Positions 40,930 to 51,650 of a stretch of DNA of 64,000 nt are shown here, in pieces (within the stretch, counting starts at the first letter, position 1; each line of letters starts with the position of its first letter). Position numbers and translations under genes: made by a program. Source of the stretch: Linderina pennispora. Taxonomy: Eukaryota; Kickxellomycota; Kickxellomycetes; Kickxellales; Kickxellaceae. The notes below the pieces were generated by a model that was not told the DNA's origin, did not search any database, and was given only the letters and a program-made list of their open reading frames with translations. The stretch covers positions 1,426,001-1,490,000 of the forward strand of contig NW_024468249.1 in NCBI RefSeq assembly GCF_002104995.1. Reading direction: 5' to 3'.

Positions 40930-42106
40930 TTAGGCCTTGGTGGTGTTCTCGTCGATCTCGCTGATGCGCTCCCACTCGCCCTTCAGGTTCTCCTTCCACA
41001 AAGTAACCTTATTGTCGCCGCACGAAACAGCCAGCACATTGCCCGACAGCGACCAGCTGACGCGCCAGACAACATCAGGGAACGGCGTCGACGACAGCTG
41101 CTGGCGCTGCCACTCGACGGGAGCAGCCTGGCCAGGGGCTTTGGAGGACGGCGCGTCTTGTGTCCAGATGTAGACCTTCCGGTCCTGCGAGCACGAGGCA
41201 AGGTACGTGCGCGGCAGACCAATGTTGGGCGCAAAGGCAACGTCCCGGACCCACTCGGTGTGGCCCTCCAGAGTCTGGATCACTTCGTAAGTCTTCTTCT
41301 CCTCGCTGAATCCCCAGATCTTGACCAGGTTGTCGCAGCCGCCGGAGGCAAACTGCTTGACCAGGCTGGCTTTCTGCGTCGCACCCGGCTGTGTGAACGA
41401 GCCGGCCGAGATGACTGGTGCCCAGCCCACCGAGTTGACACCCGTGGTGTGCGCGCTACGCACCATCTGCACATCCCACACTCCCTCCTCTGTGAACGTC
41501 AGCAGCGAGATCTTGCCGTCCGACGACCCGCACAGCAGCACCGGGCCGAGCTCGTGCGGGGCCCACGCAATTGCGTTCACCGATGCCTGGTGCTTGTCGT
41601 GCTTCTTGATCACTGTGAAGCCCGATCCCGGCGTCTCCTTCCAGATCAGCACCGTGCCGTCGTACGAGCATGATGCCAGCACACTGCCAAACTTGGGGTG
41701 CGCCCATGCTACCTGCCACACCGGGCCCGTATGCGCCTTCAGAACCTCGATCAGCTTCTGTTGGTTGCCCTCAATGTCAAACAGGTGGATGGTGCTGTCA
41801 GACGAGCACGTCGCTAGTCGCTTTCCGTAGTAGTCCGGCTGCGCATCGTGCTACACATTAGTTTCCGCAAATTGCAGGCTGTGTTTAGTATCTGCTTTGT
41901 TTCAGCTGCTGAAATTTCCGTGCTTCATCTGAGCAATTCAGACTCCGGTCAGGGGATACGTACGATCATGTCCTCGTGCTGCGTGTCAAACAGAAGCGGC
42001 TCGGTAGTCTACCAAATGAAAAGAGGACTAGTTAGCATCCAGCTGGTCTGCATTGTACGGATTGCTGCTCCATTGCATCTGCATCACGCTGCGAAATGCG
42101 TACCAT
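40930..42106 (-). CDS. SEC13: SEC13, COPII/nuclear pore WD40 protein
   Basis: Sec13 is a six-bladed WD40 propeller of the COPII outer coat, the Nup84-type nuclear pore complex and the SEACAT complex. Minus-strand exons are 42104-42106, 41964-42008 and 40930-41850, giving 322 residues. The first exon codes only the initiator ATG, immediately followed by GTACGC. Exon 2 codes [15 protein letters not shown], and exon 3 opens [18 protein letters not shown]. Together they match the start of Sec13 in other fungi. The WD repeats follow ([52 protein letters not shown]), and the C-terminus [17 protein letters not shown] is diagnostic. Introns are 95 and 113 nt. Confidence 0.93.
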
Positions 42107-42863
42107 TTTAGATGTATATATCGTCTAATTGTAGTTCGCTCCTTTTTTTCTGGCAATCGCGTTTCAGCAATGTAAAATGCGCTGACTAGTTGTCTTGTTT
42201 CGTTATGAGTGGAAATAAGGAAGAAGGACGGGCAAGATTGCGGCAGCAATGAATAATAGAATTTTAGGAACAGAGAAAGAAAATGCGCCTGGAGTGGATT
42301 GTACTGATGAAAAGCGCCGAGCAAGCCTGCTGCTGACTCCAGCTGCTTTGCTCATTCGCAGCCTTGACGCGACCAACTACGTGGAAGGTGGCGGGTTTCC
42401 CAGCGCCAGCTCCTCCCAGCCAGGCACGTAGCAGCGTTTTATCAGAGCCAGGTGGTTGGCTGGCACTGATTGGCTCTTTGTGGTGGTCGATCTAGGGATC
42501 AAGCGGGTGCCGATCAACCCCGGTGGCGGCATGTGGGGTGAGGGCTCGATATGCGGCTAACAACGCTAAATGCCCCTGTGCTGGATGTCAGATTCCGCCG
42601 GTCGACGTATGTTTTTGCTGGCCAGCACACCCGCATTTGCTGGTCAAATGAAGAGCCGCGTGCAAACCCTATCCCTAAAAGCTCCTCCTCCGCATGCTTA
42701 CACAAGGTCATGGGCTTGTCATGCGCGTGTTCCACGCCTCCGCATTATAATAAACCCTTGGAAGCCGGCTGGCGCGCGGCCAGTCAACTCTTTCCTCTCT
42801 TTGTCAACTGCAACCACACCTTGCACACTTTCCACCGTAGTAAATCACCTATAAAGTTGTATT
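42107..42863. other. Divergent promoter between SEC13 and USP2
   Basis: The 757 bases between the SEC13 start (minus) and USP2 start (plus) contain no supported frame. A TATAA-like sequence lies near 42745-42750 (CATTATAATAAACCC), 110 bases upstream of USP2. Confidence 0.45.
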
Positions 42864-43640
42864 ATGTCTGAGCACACTACTGGCAGTGTACCACCCTCGA
42901 TCCCGATCCCATATGTCGATACTAGCAACAGCATAATGCCATTTTCTGATCCATCCGAACGTCAGACATCAAATTTAGACAACGTATTTGACAGACTCGT
43001 AGCCCAGAATGCTGAGCAGGCTGCACATGGCCCAATGTCGCCCACAGGCATCAGCCACCCATCGATATTTCGCAAGGGAACTCTAATCGAAATTCCTGAC
43101 ATCGAGCCACGAGGCATGCCATCTGGCAAGTCACGGAGACGCGGCTCGGACAGCACGAAAACACCGCTTCCCGAGCGCTTCGTAGCAATCGCTATCAAGG
43201 ACTGCGAGCAAACCGATTGTATCATCAGCTGGTCGATCCAAAAGATCCTGGTCCCAAACCGCGACAAGGTAGTACTGATCCACGTGCGGCCGGCTGTGAA
43301 TGGGCTTATTGGCGACTTGACAGCAGTTAACTCGGCCAAGGAGGCTGCTGAGCGCGATAAGAGCCATGAGCTGCTCAAAAAGTATGCGTCGATGATCAAG
43401 GTCGAGGGGTATCCGATCAAGGGAGTCTCGATTCGCGGCGTTGACATCCGCGGCGAGCTGGTGCGCAAGCTGATGGAGCTCAAGTGCGATTTGCTGGTGG
43501 TTGGATCTCACGCGTCAAAGTCCATGAAAGAGCGCTTTATCGGGAGCAAGGTCAACTACCTGGTAGAGAATTCACCTTGCCCGGTTGTGGTTATTGGGCG
43601 CAATTATCGTATGCCGCAGCATGTACCCCTTGCTGAATGA
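42864..43640 (+). CDS. Universal stress protein domain protein, copy 2
   Basis: The 258-residue protein has a disordered N-terminus of about 100 residues and one UspA domain (about 105-250). It matches USP1 closely in the domain (HPSIFRKGTLIEIPD upstream, then VRPAVNGLIGDL, SHELLKKYASMIK, EGYPIKGVSIRGVDIRGELV and NYLVENSPCPVVVIG). The N-terminus is unrelated apart from that shared HPS/T-x-FRKGTLIEIPD piece. The phosphate-binding motif keeps the terminal GS (FIGSKVNY), but the middle Gly is Ala, as in USP1. Pairwise differences are mostly substitutions, with copy-specific loops. It lies upstream of P-type ATPase copy 3, in the same orientation, paralleling USP1 and ATPase copies 1 and 2. Confidence 0.92.
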   Translation: MSEHTTGSVPPSIPIPYVDTSNSIMPFSDPSERQTSNLDNVFDRLVAQNAEQAAHGPMSPTGISHPSIFRKGTLIEIPDIEPRGMPSGKSRRRGSDSTKTPLPERFVAIAIKDCEQTDCIISWSIQKILVPNRDKVVLIHVRPAVNGLIGDLTAVNSAKEAAERDKSHELLKKYASMIKVEGYPIKGVSIRGVDIRGELVRKLMELKCDLLVVGSHASKSMKERFIGSKVNYLVENSPCPVVVIGRNYRMPQHVPLAE

Positions 43641-46218
43641 CCGCTTTTCCCACAGATCCTATGCAGTTTATGGAGGGAAGACACATTTGGGGATGGCAGT
43701 TTGTGTATACACGACCATTCACTCGCCCGCTGGCAGCCGATACTATGTTGCTTCATGCCACAAGTTGAGAGGATAAGTTTTGGGCACCCGGGCACAACAG
43801 GTGAATGCTGTGTTTTTCCTGTCTGGTAAAAAGCACATCTAAACATATTGGTGATTTTTGTCAAACAATATCTATAGATAGCTGCCCCATTCTCCTCATG
43901 AGAACAATCTAATAAGGAATATAGGGCTACGTTGAGCAATAGTGGTATGTGTGCTAGCGTTGTACACTAGACGCAGCTGTCTCTGGCGTCACAATTGTGA
44001 TTACGCAGGCGATGGCATATAAAGTACTGGAGACCCGGTACCTCGGCTGAGGGGTCCATATGGTAAAGCCTCGCGAAGCGGCAGCTTGAGTCATGAAAGC
44101 CATGAGCAGCTATGCCATGAAAAGGGAATATACCCCAGCTGGCAAAATAAAACTTGTGTCAAGAACCACGAAAAATGCCATGACCATCCGGAGAAGTTGC
44201 AAACTGCAGAGCAGTGGTAGGCAGATCAAAATAATAAGATGCCCATTCCCATGTGCACTGATGCTAGTTTAGTCTAGCGATGGACTCCTTCCTTCATCTG
44301 TAGTACACATCATACCAGCAACCCAATACTAACCTGAGAGGCTACTAGCTGCGACACACTCATGTTGCTGGCAAAAGGTTGAGTCCAACGGTCAATTGCA
44401 GTGACCTTTTCTGGTGCAGTCAAGTCATGCAAGCAGGCATTGATGTACTGCAAGAGGGTATGTACAGTTCGGCTATCCAACTGCAAACCCTCCGTAGTGC
44501 TCAGCTTCCCGATCCTCCTGAACTCGCTGTGCCAGAGAGGCAGGGCTCCTGAGAGGATCCACTGTCCAAAGGATGCTGCTGTCAACCCTGCTGCCATCAT
44601 ATCCACGAAAAGGCCACGCAAGAAGCATGCAGCGGCTGCTGCTAATGCTGGTATAACCACCAATGGCCGGACAAAGAAGAACCAACAACATCAAGCACGC
44701 TCTCAACCCAAACTGTAAATGGTACAAGCAGCACATGAGAGCTCATCAGGCAAATTGGTCATCGGCATCTAGCATTGATACCTACTCGCAGTATTTTTGC
44801 TGCCTTGTCGACTCGGATTTTGGTGAACACAGCCAGTCTGCTAGTGTTGACCAAGACATGCAGCACTTGCCATACGTGGAGGTGCATTCACATCACGAGC
44901 GAGGAGCAGCCAGTAGCAGAAAATCAAGCATCCAATACAGAAGAATTCCATCGAGAAAAAGGAGCGATGTGCAGAGGTTTCTAACGCACAATGATGAAAC
45001 AGGGGTACATCAGACATCGCCAGGGGTAATGTAGTGTGAGCTGGCAGTGGCCTGCGCTATGAAACAAAACTGCCCTTGTCCAAAATGGCACGGCCTTCAC
45101 CAAAAACAAAAGATAACCGTTCTACCCAATCTGAAGTGAAATTGCGAGTGCCCACCTTGCACATCTCACCTTTTGGATGCGACGCGTCCTGCCCCGTCTG
45201 TTTGTTGATGTTCTTTGTAAGCAGACAATGGCTCGGATGTGCACTTGCAGTATATCGTCCAAGGCGATGCAATCTACAACCAATATGCTGACCGGGCATC
45301 GACATTTGCAGCGCTTGGCTAGGCACATCCTCGCAGCCACTCTGCGTTATGTGCCCTGCTAAAACTGTGAGCAAAAACACGAAAGCGCTACGACAATTTC
45401 TAGCAGCAGGCAAGGAATTTGCTGAGAGATATGCGGACGAATGCGAAAAAAAGGTGCTGAGGGGCCACGCCAAGTCTATCCGTCCAGAGCGCCTGCCCCA
45501 ACAACCACGTTTTAAAGCGGATCGCCCACTGGGCGACCACTCTGCACTCTTAGCACCAGCTCTCCACGAATCGCAAATGTTGCGGGTGGGAACTGCTGGG
45601 CTCAGGCACAAATATTTCAGCTGCCTACCCCTGACCACAGCGGGCTGGCCTAGATATTTGTTCGCAACCGCCTCCACAAATCGCAGCGCACTCATGCAAA
45701 GGGCATCCGTCCCCGGCCTCCCAGCTGTAGACTTTTTCGTTTGGTCGATCCCGTCCACGTATTTTTTTTGCTTCTGCTGCTGCCCTTGGTGCACCCCCTG
45801 AGCTCACCAGACCAGGCTTTGGCCAAAATTCAAGAGATAGAAATTTTGAAAATTTGTTTCATGTTTTTTGGCTACAGCTCAACAGCGTATACATACCGGC
45901 ATCTTACCCCCTGTCTTGCCATTCACCGGCACGTTCAGACCTTCGCTGTCCAGCCTACCAATACGACATCTCACCAAGCTTTTGCAAGGCTTGCGCGTGT
46001 ATCCTGCATTAACTCGGTGGTGAAGGAGGGGTAACATCTACCGCCCCCTCTGTCGTCACCAGGGGTTCAGTTCTCGCGCTCATAAGGAGGTCGTGCATCC
46101 TCGACAAAGTTTCAAATGCATCTGCTTAACAGCGGCAACCTTACTTTTCTTCGTTCCACCCCCGTCCACCCTCCTTCGTATAAATACGCCTAATATTCTT
46201 CACAAGCGTGACGCTGTC
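43641..46218. other. Long spacer between USP2 and ATPase copy 3
   Basis: This 2.6-kb stretch contains overlapping frames on both strands. None has recognised domains. Candidates worth transcript support are 44310-44663 on minus (Leu/Ala-rich, ending SVSQLVAS) and 44663-45034 on plus (basic, Ser/His-rich). It does not resemble the spacer between USP1 and ATPase copy 1. Confidence 0.35.
44310..44663 (-). CDS. Doubtful hypothetical reading frame
   Basis: A 117-codon frame with a hydrophobic N-terminal third and a protein-like remainder (LLQYINACLHDLTAPEKVTA). A GTTAGT donor-like sequence sits directly after ...SVSQLVASQ at about 44332, suggesting a splice. The frame begins with a non-ATG codon or lacks an upstream exon. 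No family recognised. Confidence 0.22.
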   Translation of the reverse strand: MVVIPALAAAAACFLRGLFVDMMAAGLTAASFGQWILSGALPLWHSEFRRIGKLSTTEGLQLDSRTVHTLLQYINACLHDLTAPEKVTAIDRWTQPFASNMSVSQLVASQVSIGLLV

Positions 46219-49200
46219 ATGGAGATTCAAGAAATCGGCAAACAAAGGTCGGGCAACGCTACCGATGCTGGGCTCAAGTTTGAGCGCAACATGACGGTTG
46301 AGTACCGCACACTCAGCATCCAGCTCAGCCGCCACAACCAGCAGCAATATTCTGAGGCTGAAAAGTCAGGAGCCAAGTCTTTCTTCAGTCGCATCTTCCC
46401 TGTTCGCAAAGCCTACGACCGCCGCCAGGCGTCGGAAAGCAAGCACGAGGCCAAACTCGGTGCCACTGCCGATGAGCTGAGCACTCTCAAGTTCCACCTC
46501 GACACTGTCGATGAGACCCTGACCAAGTTCAGCACCAGTCCCATCCAGGGACTCGAGACGGATGCTATCAAGCGGTGCCGCGAGCGTGACGGTCCTAACG
46601 TTTTGAGTTCGCCGCCTAACCGTATCTGGCTCAAGATCTTCCAGTGGCTGTTCAGTGGGTTCTGTCCGCTGCTGTGGATTGCAGCTGTATGTGTCTGGAT
46701 TTCGTGGAAGCCACTTGGTAAACCAGCTAACGTTCAGTACCTAGCCCTGGCTATCGCTATCCTCATCGTTATTTTCCTCCAGGCTGCATTTAACGCATGG
46801 CAGGAGTGGACCACATCGCGGGTCATGGCGTCCATCACCGGGATGCTGCCTACCGAAACCATGGTTACGCGCAACGGCAACAAGACCAGCGTTGCTGCCA
46901 CCGAGCTTGTGCAGGGCGACATCGTCCATGTCCGCGGCGGTGACAAGATTCCTGCCGACATCCGTCTGATTGAAGTCTCGCGCGACCTGCGCTTCGACCG
47001 CTCAATGCTCACTGGCGAGTCAGACCCGATTGTTGCCACCGTCAACCACACTGACGAGAACTACCTGGAGACTCGCAACATTGCCGTCATGGGAACCCAC
47101 GTCACGCAAGGGTCTGGCACTGGCGTTGTCATCGGTACCGGCGACAGCACCGTCATGGGCCGCATTGCCAAGATGACCGCCAGTAAGAAGGATGAGAAGA
47201 CGCTGCTTCAAATGGAGATTGAGCGGTTCGTTTTGATGGTTGCAGGACTCTCACTTGTTGTTGGTACGATTCTCATTATTATTTGGGCTGCTTGGCTCCG
47301 TCGCTCGTTCCCCACATTCTTGACCCTCTCTGATGCGCTTGTTAACAGCACGGGTGTCATTATTGCGTTTGTCCCGGAGGGCTTGCCTATCTGCCTGACG
47401 CTCACATTGACTCTTGTTGCTAAGCGCATGCAGCGCCAGAATGTATTGGTCAAGAACCTGACTACTGTCGAGACCCTGGGTTCGGTTAACGTCATCTGCT
47501 CCGACAAGACCGGCACGCTGACCCAGAACCAGATGACCGTCGTCCACGCTGGCTTTATCGACACCGACGTGTCTACCGACGATCTGAAGACTCGCTTCGA
47601 CTCTGGAAAGGATGTTGCTGTCCAGCGCCTGTACGACACCGCAGCACTCTGCAACGGCTCGTCGTTCGACCCTGCTTCCATGGACAAGCCCATTGCTGAC
47701 CGCCGGGTCAACGGCGATGCCACCGATTCGTCAATCCTGCGGTTTGCCGAGCGCCTGCAGCCTGTTGCCACAGCTCAGGCCAAGTACACCAAGCTGTTTG
47801 AGATCCCCTTCAACTCCAAGAACAAGTGGATGCTGTCGCTGCGCAAGCTCGCAGGCACCCCGTCTGCGCCGGTCCTGCTGGTCAAGGGTGCGCCGGATGT
47901 ACTTCTCCAGCGCTGCTCGTCGATCCAGAACGCCAGCGGCGACGTGCTCCCGCTTGACAAGGACAGCCTCGAGCGGCTGCAAGGACTCCAGCGCAAGTGG
48001 TCGGGCGAAGGACAGCGCGTGCTGATGCTGTGCCGCCGCGAGTTCCAGGGCACCAACCCGTTTACTGGCATTGAGGATGACCAGGCCAAGCTCGATGAGG
48101 TTGTCGCTGCCGTCAACACCGACCTGACGATTGTTGGGCTTGTCGGCATTGTCGACCCGCCGCGCAAGGAGATCCCGCATGTTGTCGACACCTGCCGCCG
48201 CGCCGGTATCCGCGTGTTCATGGTGACTGGTGACTTTGCTCTGACAGCCGCGGCTATTGCGCGCCAGTGCAAGATCATCACCAACGATCGCGTTGACTCC
48301 ATCGACGACATCCGTGCTAAGGCCCTCCAGCACGCTCCTGGTGCTCTTGCCGATGCCGGTGTCGAGAAGAAGACGCCGTCGATTGACTCGTCGACTGATA
48401 AGGGAACCGTGACGACTGCCGGGCATGGTAACGATGGAATTCGCAGCCTGGTCCTGTCTGGCAGCGAGCTCGTCGGCCTGCAGCCTGAGCACTGGGACAT
48501 CATCTGCCACTACACCGAGATCGTGTTTGCGCGCACGACACCTGAGCAGAAGCTACTGATTGTCCAGGAGCTGCGCAACCGCGAGTGCTATGTTGCTGTC
48601 ACCGGTGACGGTGTCAACGACTCGCCGGCGATGAAGGCAGCCCACATCGGTGTTGCTATGGGCAGTGGATCCGAGGTCGCCAAGGAAGCAGCCGACATGG
48701 TCTTGCTCGACAACAACTTCTCGTCCATCCTGATTGGTATTGAGAACGGTCGCCTTGTCTTTGAGAACCTGAAGAAGGTGCTTGTCTATCTGCTACCCGC
48801 TGGATCATTCTCCGAGTTCATGCCTATGTTCCTGAACATGGTGCTCGGTATCCCGCTGCCACTATCGGTTATTCTCATGATCGTTATTTGCATGCTCACC
48901 GATGTGTGGGCCAGTGTCTCACTCATGTACGAGGCGCCAGAGAACGATATCATGTATCGTGCTCCACGCAACCCGAAGCGCGACCACCTGGTCGATCTCA
49001 AGTTCTTCTTCCATGCTTACGGATTCATGGGTGTCATGCAGACCGTCATTGCACACCTGGTCTACTTCATCTTCATGTACTGGAAGGGCGGGTTCTCGCC
49101 GAGCCAGCTGTTCCTGGCGTTTGACAAGTGGACAATCGGACCATATCACGGCCACGATACGGCTGAGCTCGCTAACCTGCTCAGCACTGGCCAGTGTGTG

Positions 49201-49520
49201 TACTTTATTACCCTGGTCATTTTGCAATGGGGCAATATGTTTGCGACCCGCACCCGCCGTCTCAGTGTCTTCCAGCAGAACCCGTTCTGGGGTCCGACCA
49301 AGAACTTGAGACTTCCGCTTACTATTCCAGTCACCCTTGGTGTCGTCTTCTTGTTCTGCTACGTGCCCGCATTCCAGACGGTGTTCGGCACTTCCTCGAT
49401 CCCTGCTCCTTTCTACTTTATCCCTATCCCTTCGCCATTTTGATCCTCTGCGTTGATGAGCTGCGCAAGTACTGGGTGCGTACTCACCCCAGCAGCTTCC
49501 TTGCCAGGTGGGCTTGGTAA
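46219..49520 (+). CDS. P-type IIC cation ATPase, copy 3 (C-terminal frameshift)
   Basis: It encodes the same type IIC pump as copies 1 and 2, and would be 1100 residues if one base is restored. The open frame extends upstream to 46093, but I start at the ATG at 46219, where homology to copies 1 and 2 (MEIQ...) begins. The PEGLP Glu (387), DKTGTLT, MVTGD and GDGVNDSP are present. The N-terminal 80 residues, M1-M2, M3-M4 and the M5-M10 region are divergent from copies 1 and 2, while the domains between are nearly identical. At about 49431 CCTTCGCC replaces CCTTTCGCC: one T is missing, which would end the protein at 49443 after SPF instead of continuing to LARWAW at 49520. The loss removes 25 to 26 C-terminal residues, including the DELRK segment. 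Confidence 0.92.
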
Positions 49521-49900
49521 GCCTGCTCCCTTTCCAGAGCCGGCGTGCCTTTTGCACTACCTGTTTTTTCATGACGTAACACCCCTTGTTTACTAGTGCA
49601 TTTAATAAATAATCCAGAATTAGACATACCATGCCCATGCATCTGGTGAGTGCAGTAATCGATAAAACATCGTCTCCACCGTAATGTTTCAAAAATATTA
49701 ACCTCCCCCAGATATGCGTGGAGAACACTATCACTGCGTGGCCAAGTGGTTGTTGCAGGTGAGGAATAGCTTGCAAGTCTTACCTTTTTCGGAGTTTCTA
49801 CACTTTTCTCCTCTATTAACCTGCATGCTCCAAATCTCTTGTCCTCTGTTACGTATCTGCCTCTATATATACAATTTCAATACTTGACCTCACAAGAACA
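49521..49900. other. Intergenic stretch
   Basis: About 380 bases between ATPase copy 3 and a small secreted-protein gene. A TATATATAC-like sequence at about 49863-49871 lies 30 bases before the downstream start and may serve as its TATA box or leader. Confidence 0.4.
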
Positions 49901-50206
49901 ATGCATGTGGCTACTTATCTCGCAGCTACTCTGCTGGTAGCCAGCTGCACAGTGCTGGCTGATGTTCTAAATTATGAGCATACGCCACTGCCCAACTGTC
50001 GTCGAGAGGTTATGCAGGAGAACCTACCTACACTAGCCAACAAAATACAGTTACACACCTTGTCGCCTGAGGATACCAAAGAGATGCTGGCAAGCGGAAA
50101 GCTTGGCGATACCTCAAAACGGCGGGCGCATATCAGGGCGCGCAAGATGGGAGATCCTCCAATGTTTACTCGAACACTTCGCCCAATATACAACAAGCCG
50201 CCCTAA
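49901..50206 (+). CDS. Small secreted protein
   Basis: A 101-residue frame with a strong signal peptide (MHVATYLAATLLVASCTVLA). The mature part is about 80 residues, basic toward the end, with only one Cys (PNCRREV) and the ending PMFTRTLRPIYNKPP. There is no known domain. A short secreted protein with no recognisable fold could be a wall, signalling or effector-like protein; nothing in the sequence decides. The start is the only ATG in frame. A TATATATA run lies just upstream. Confidence 0.55.
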   Translation: MHVATYLAATLLVASCTVLADVLNYEHTPLPNCRREVMQENLPTLANKIQLHTLSPEDTKEMLASGKLGDTSKRRAHIRARKMGDPPMFTRTLRPIYNKPP

Positions 50207-50294
50207 CTTGATATGTTTGATTCATATGGCAACTAAATACAAATATGGATTAATTAATATACAGTTAAAATATGGAGGTATATAGTAACTCAAA

Positions 50295-51650
50295 TCATGG
50301 CAGCCGGAATTCAGAGAGTGTCTGAGCCATGTGTGCTAACGAGACAGCCAGCTTCTGCTTTTCTGGAGTTGGAATTGCGTGGATATCGGTCTCTATGAGG
50401 TCAAGTTCGCTGCGTACCTTGGCTATCTATATCAGACATTAATGGCAGTATGTAGTTAGTAGGTGCAAAGAGCTGCTGGATGCTATGACTGAGCAGACAG
50501 AACTGCAGCTATTAATCACGATACTTACTTCTTCGAGCACCAGCAAGCCGGCATCATGACCGTTGAATTGCGTGGCTATTGCCGAGTGTTCTGGAAAACC
50601 AATTGGAGGATAGCTTTGGATAATGGGCTGTGGTGGTGGGTAGCAAACAACCTCAGGCTCCTTGCCCTTGCTAGAAGAGCCAGGCTGTGGTTGTGTTAAT
50701 ACAGGACCCTCGTATGCACACAAAGACTGACCGATCGAATATGGAGTTATTGGCGATGACGATTCGGCTTCGCTCTTTGCTGTATATGTCAGTGGCTTAT
50801 ACAGGGCCATAGGGTCGTCTAACAGCATTTCCAATTTGTGCTTCGACGGTGACACAGCCGGCTCTGATTTCTGGTGGACAGCAGAGTGCCGTCTTTTGAT
50901 AGTGCCAGCCTCGCTGGCCGAGCTAGGGGGGCGGGGAAGCGGAAGATGGTGTGTGCTTGTGTCAGAAGCTTGGATGCTCCGGCGCTGGCTGCTGGCTAGG
51001 GTCCCAATAGGTGACTGTGGTGTTGCTGGGCGAATACGTGGTACGGAATCTCTATGGACTCGCGGCTGCTTGGCACGGAAAACCAGAACTTCGTAATCTC
51101 TCTGTGATCGGCGCCGTGGGATGACCTCGTCGGTGAGCTGCTTTCGCGACTTGTCCTCATAGCCGCGCTTTATTCGGTCAATATTGGCGGGAATAAAGAC
51201 CAGCTCCTGCGTAGCTGTGGCAGGGGTCGCTGCTGCCGATTCTGGCTGCTCGGTGGATGCCGGTCGTGCATTCCTGTGGCCAGCTGACAACGCATCCACG
51301 GAAAAACCGGCAGCAGAATAGCCAACCTGTGCTGCATGGAGCGGCGCACCCATTGTTGCCGGGGTGGGAGCTGCGACTTGCGGCTGAGGGGCCGCATGGC
51401 TTATGTGTGCTGCTTCCGTGCTGAACTGTCCAGGGTAAATCAGTGGATGCTGCACTGGTATTCCCGGTGAGGGGTGGTGTTGTTGGTGATGTAGATATGT
51501 AGGCGCAGGCGGGTAGCTATCAGTGTGCGGTGGAGGTAATGCGTACTGCTGCTGAGACACGCTGTACTGCTTTGCACCACTTGCGCAGCCATCATCTCCT
51601 GCTGGCTGCTGCTTCCGCTGCTGACTCTTGTCTGAATCCTGTTCGGCCAT
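50295..51650 (-). CDS. Disordered Pro/Gln-rich regulatory-type protein
   Basis: Exon 1 spans 51650-50529 and exon 2 50426-50295, with a 102-nt intron (GTAAGT...TATAG). The protein is about 417 residues. Its first half is rich in Gln, Pro, His and Ala (QQQYALPPPHTDSYPPAP). The middle has KRGYEDKSRKQLTDEVIPRR, a conserved-looking basic stretch, and DYEVLVFRAKQPR. The last exon is a predicted helix (AKVRSELDLIETDIHAIPTP, then EKQKLAVSLAHMAQTLSEFR). No known domain is recognised. Composition suggests a nuclear or signalling scaffold. I start at 51650 (MAEQDSDKSQQ) because the preceding 18 codons look like leader sequence. Confidence 0.6.

Noticed and set aside
45057-45801. Two overlapping frames on opposite strands in the USP2-ATPase3 spacer
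   Set aside because: Each mirrors the other; neither shows a domain, a signal peptide or splice support.
46093-46218. N-terminal extension of ATPase copy 3
   Set aside because: It starts with a non-ATG codon and has no counterpart in copies 1 and 2; the start at 46219 aligns with their initiator.
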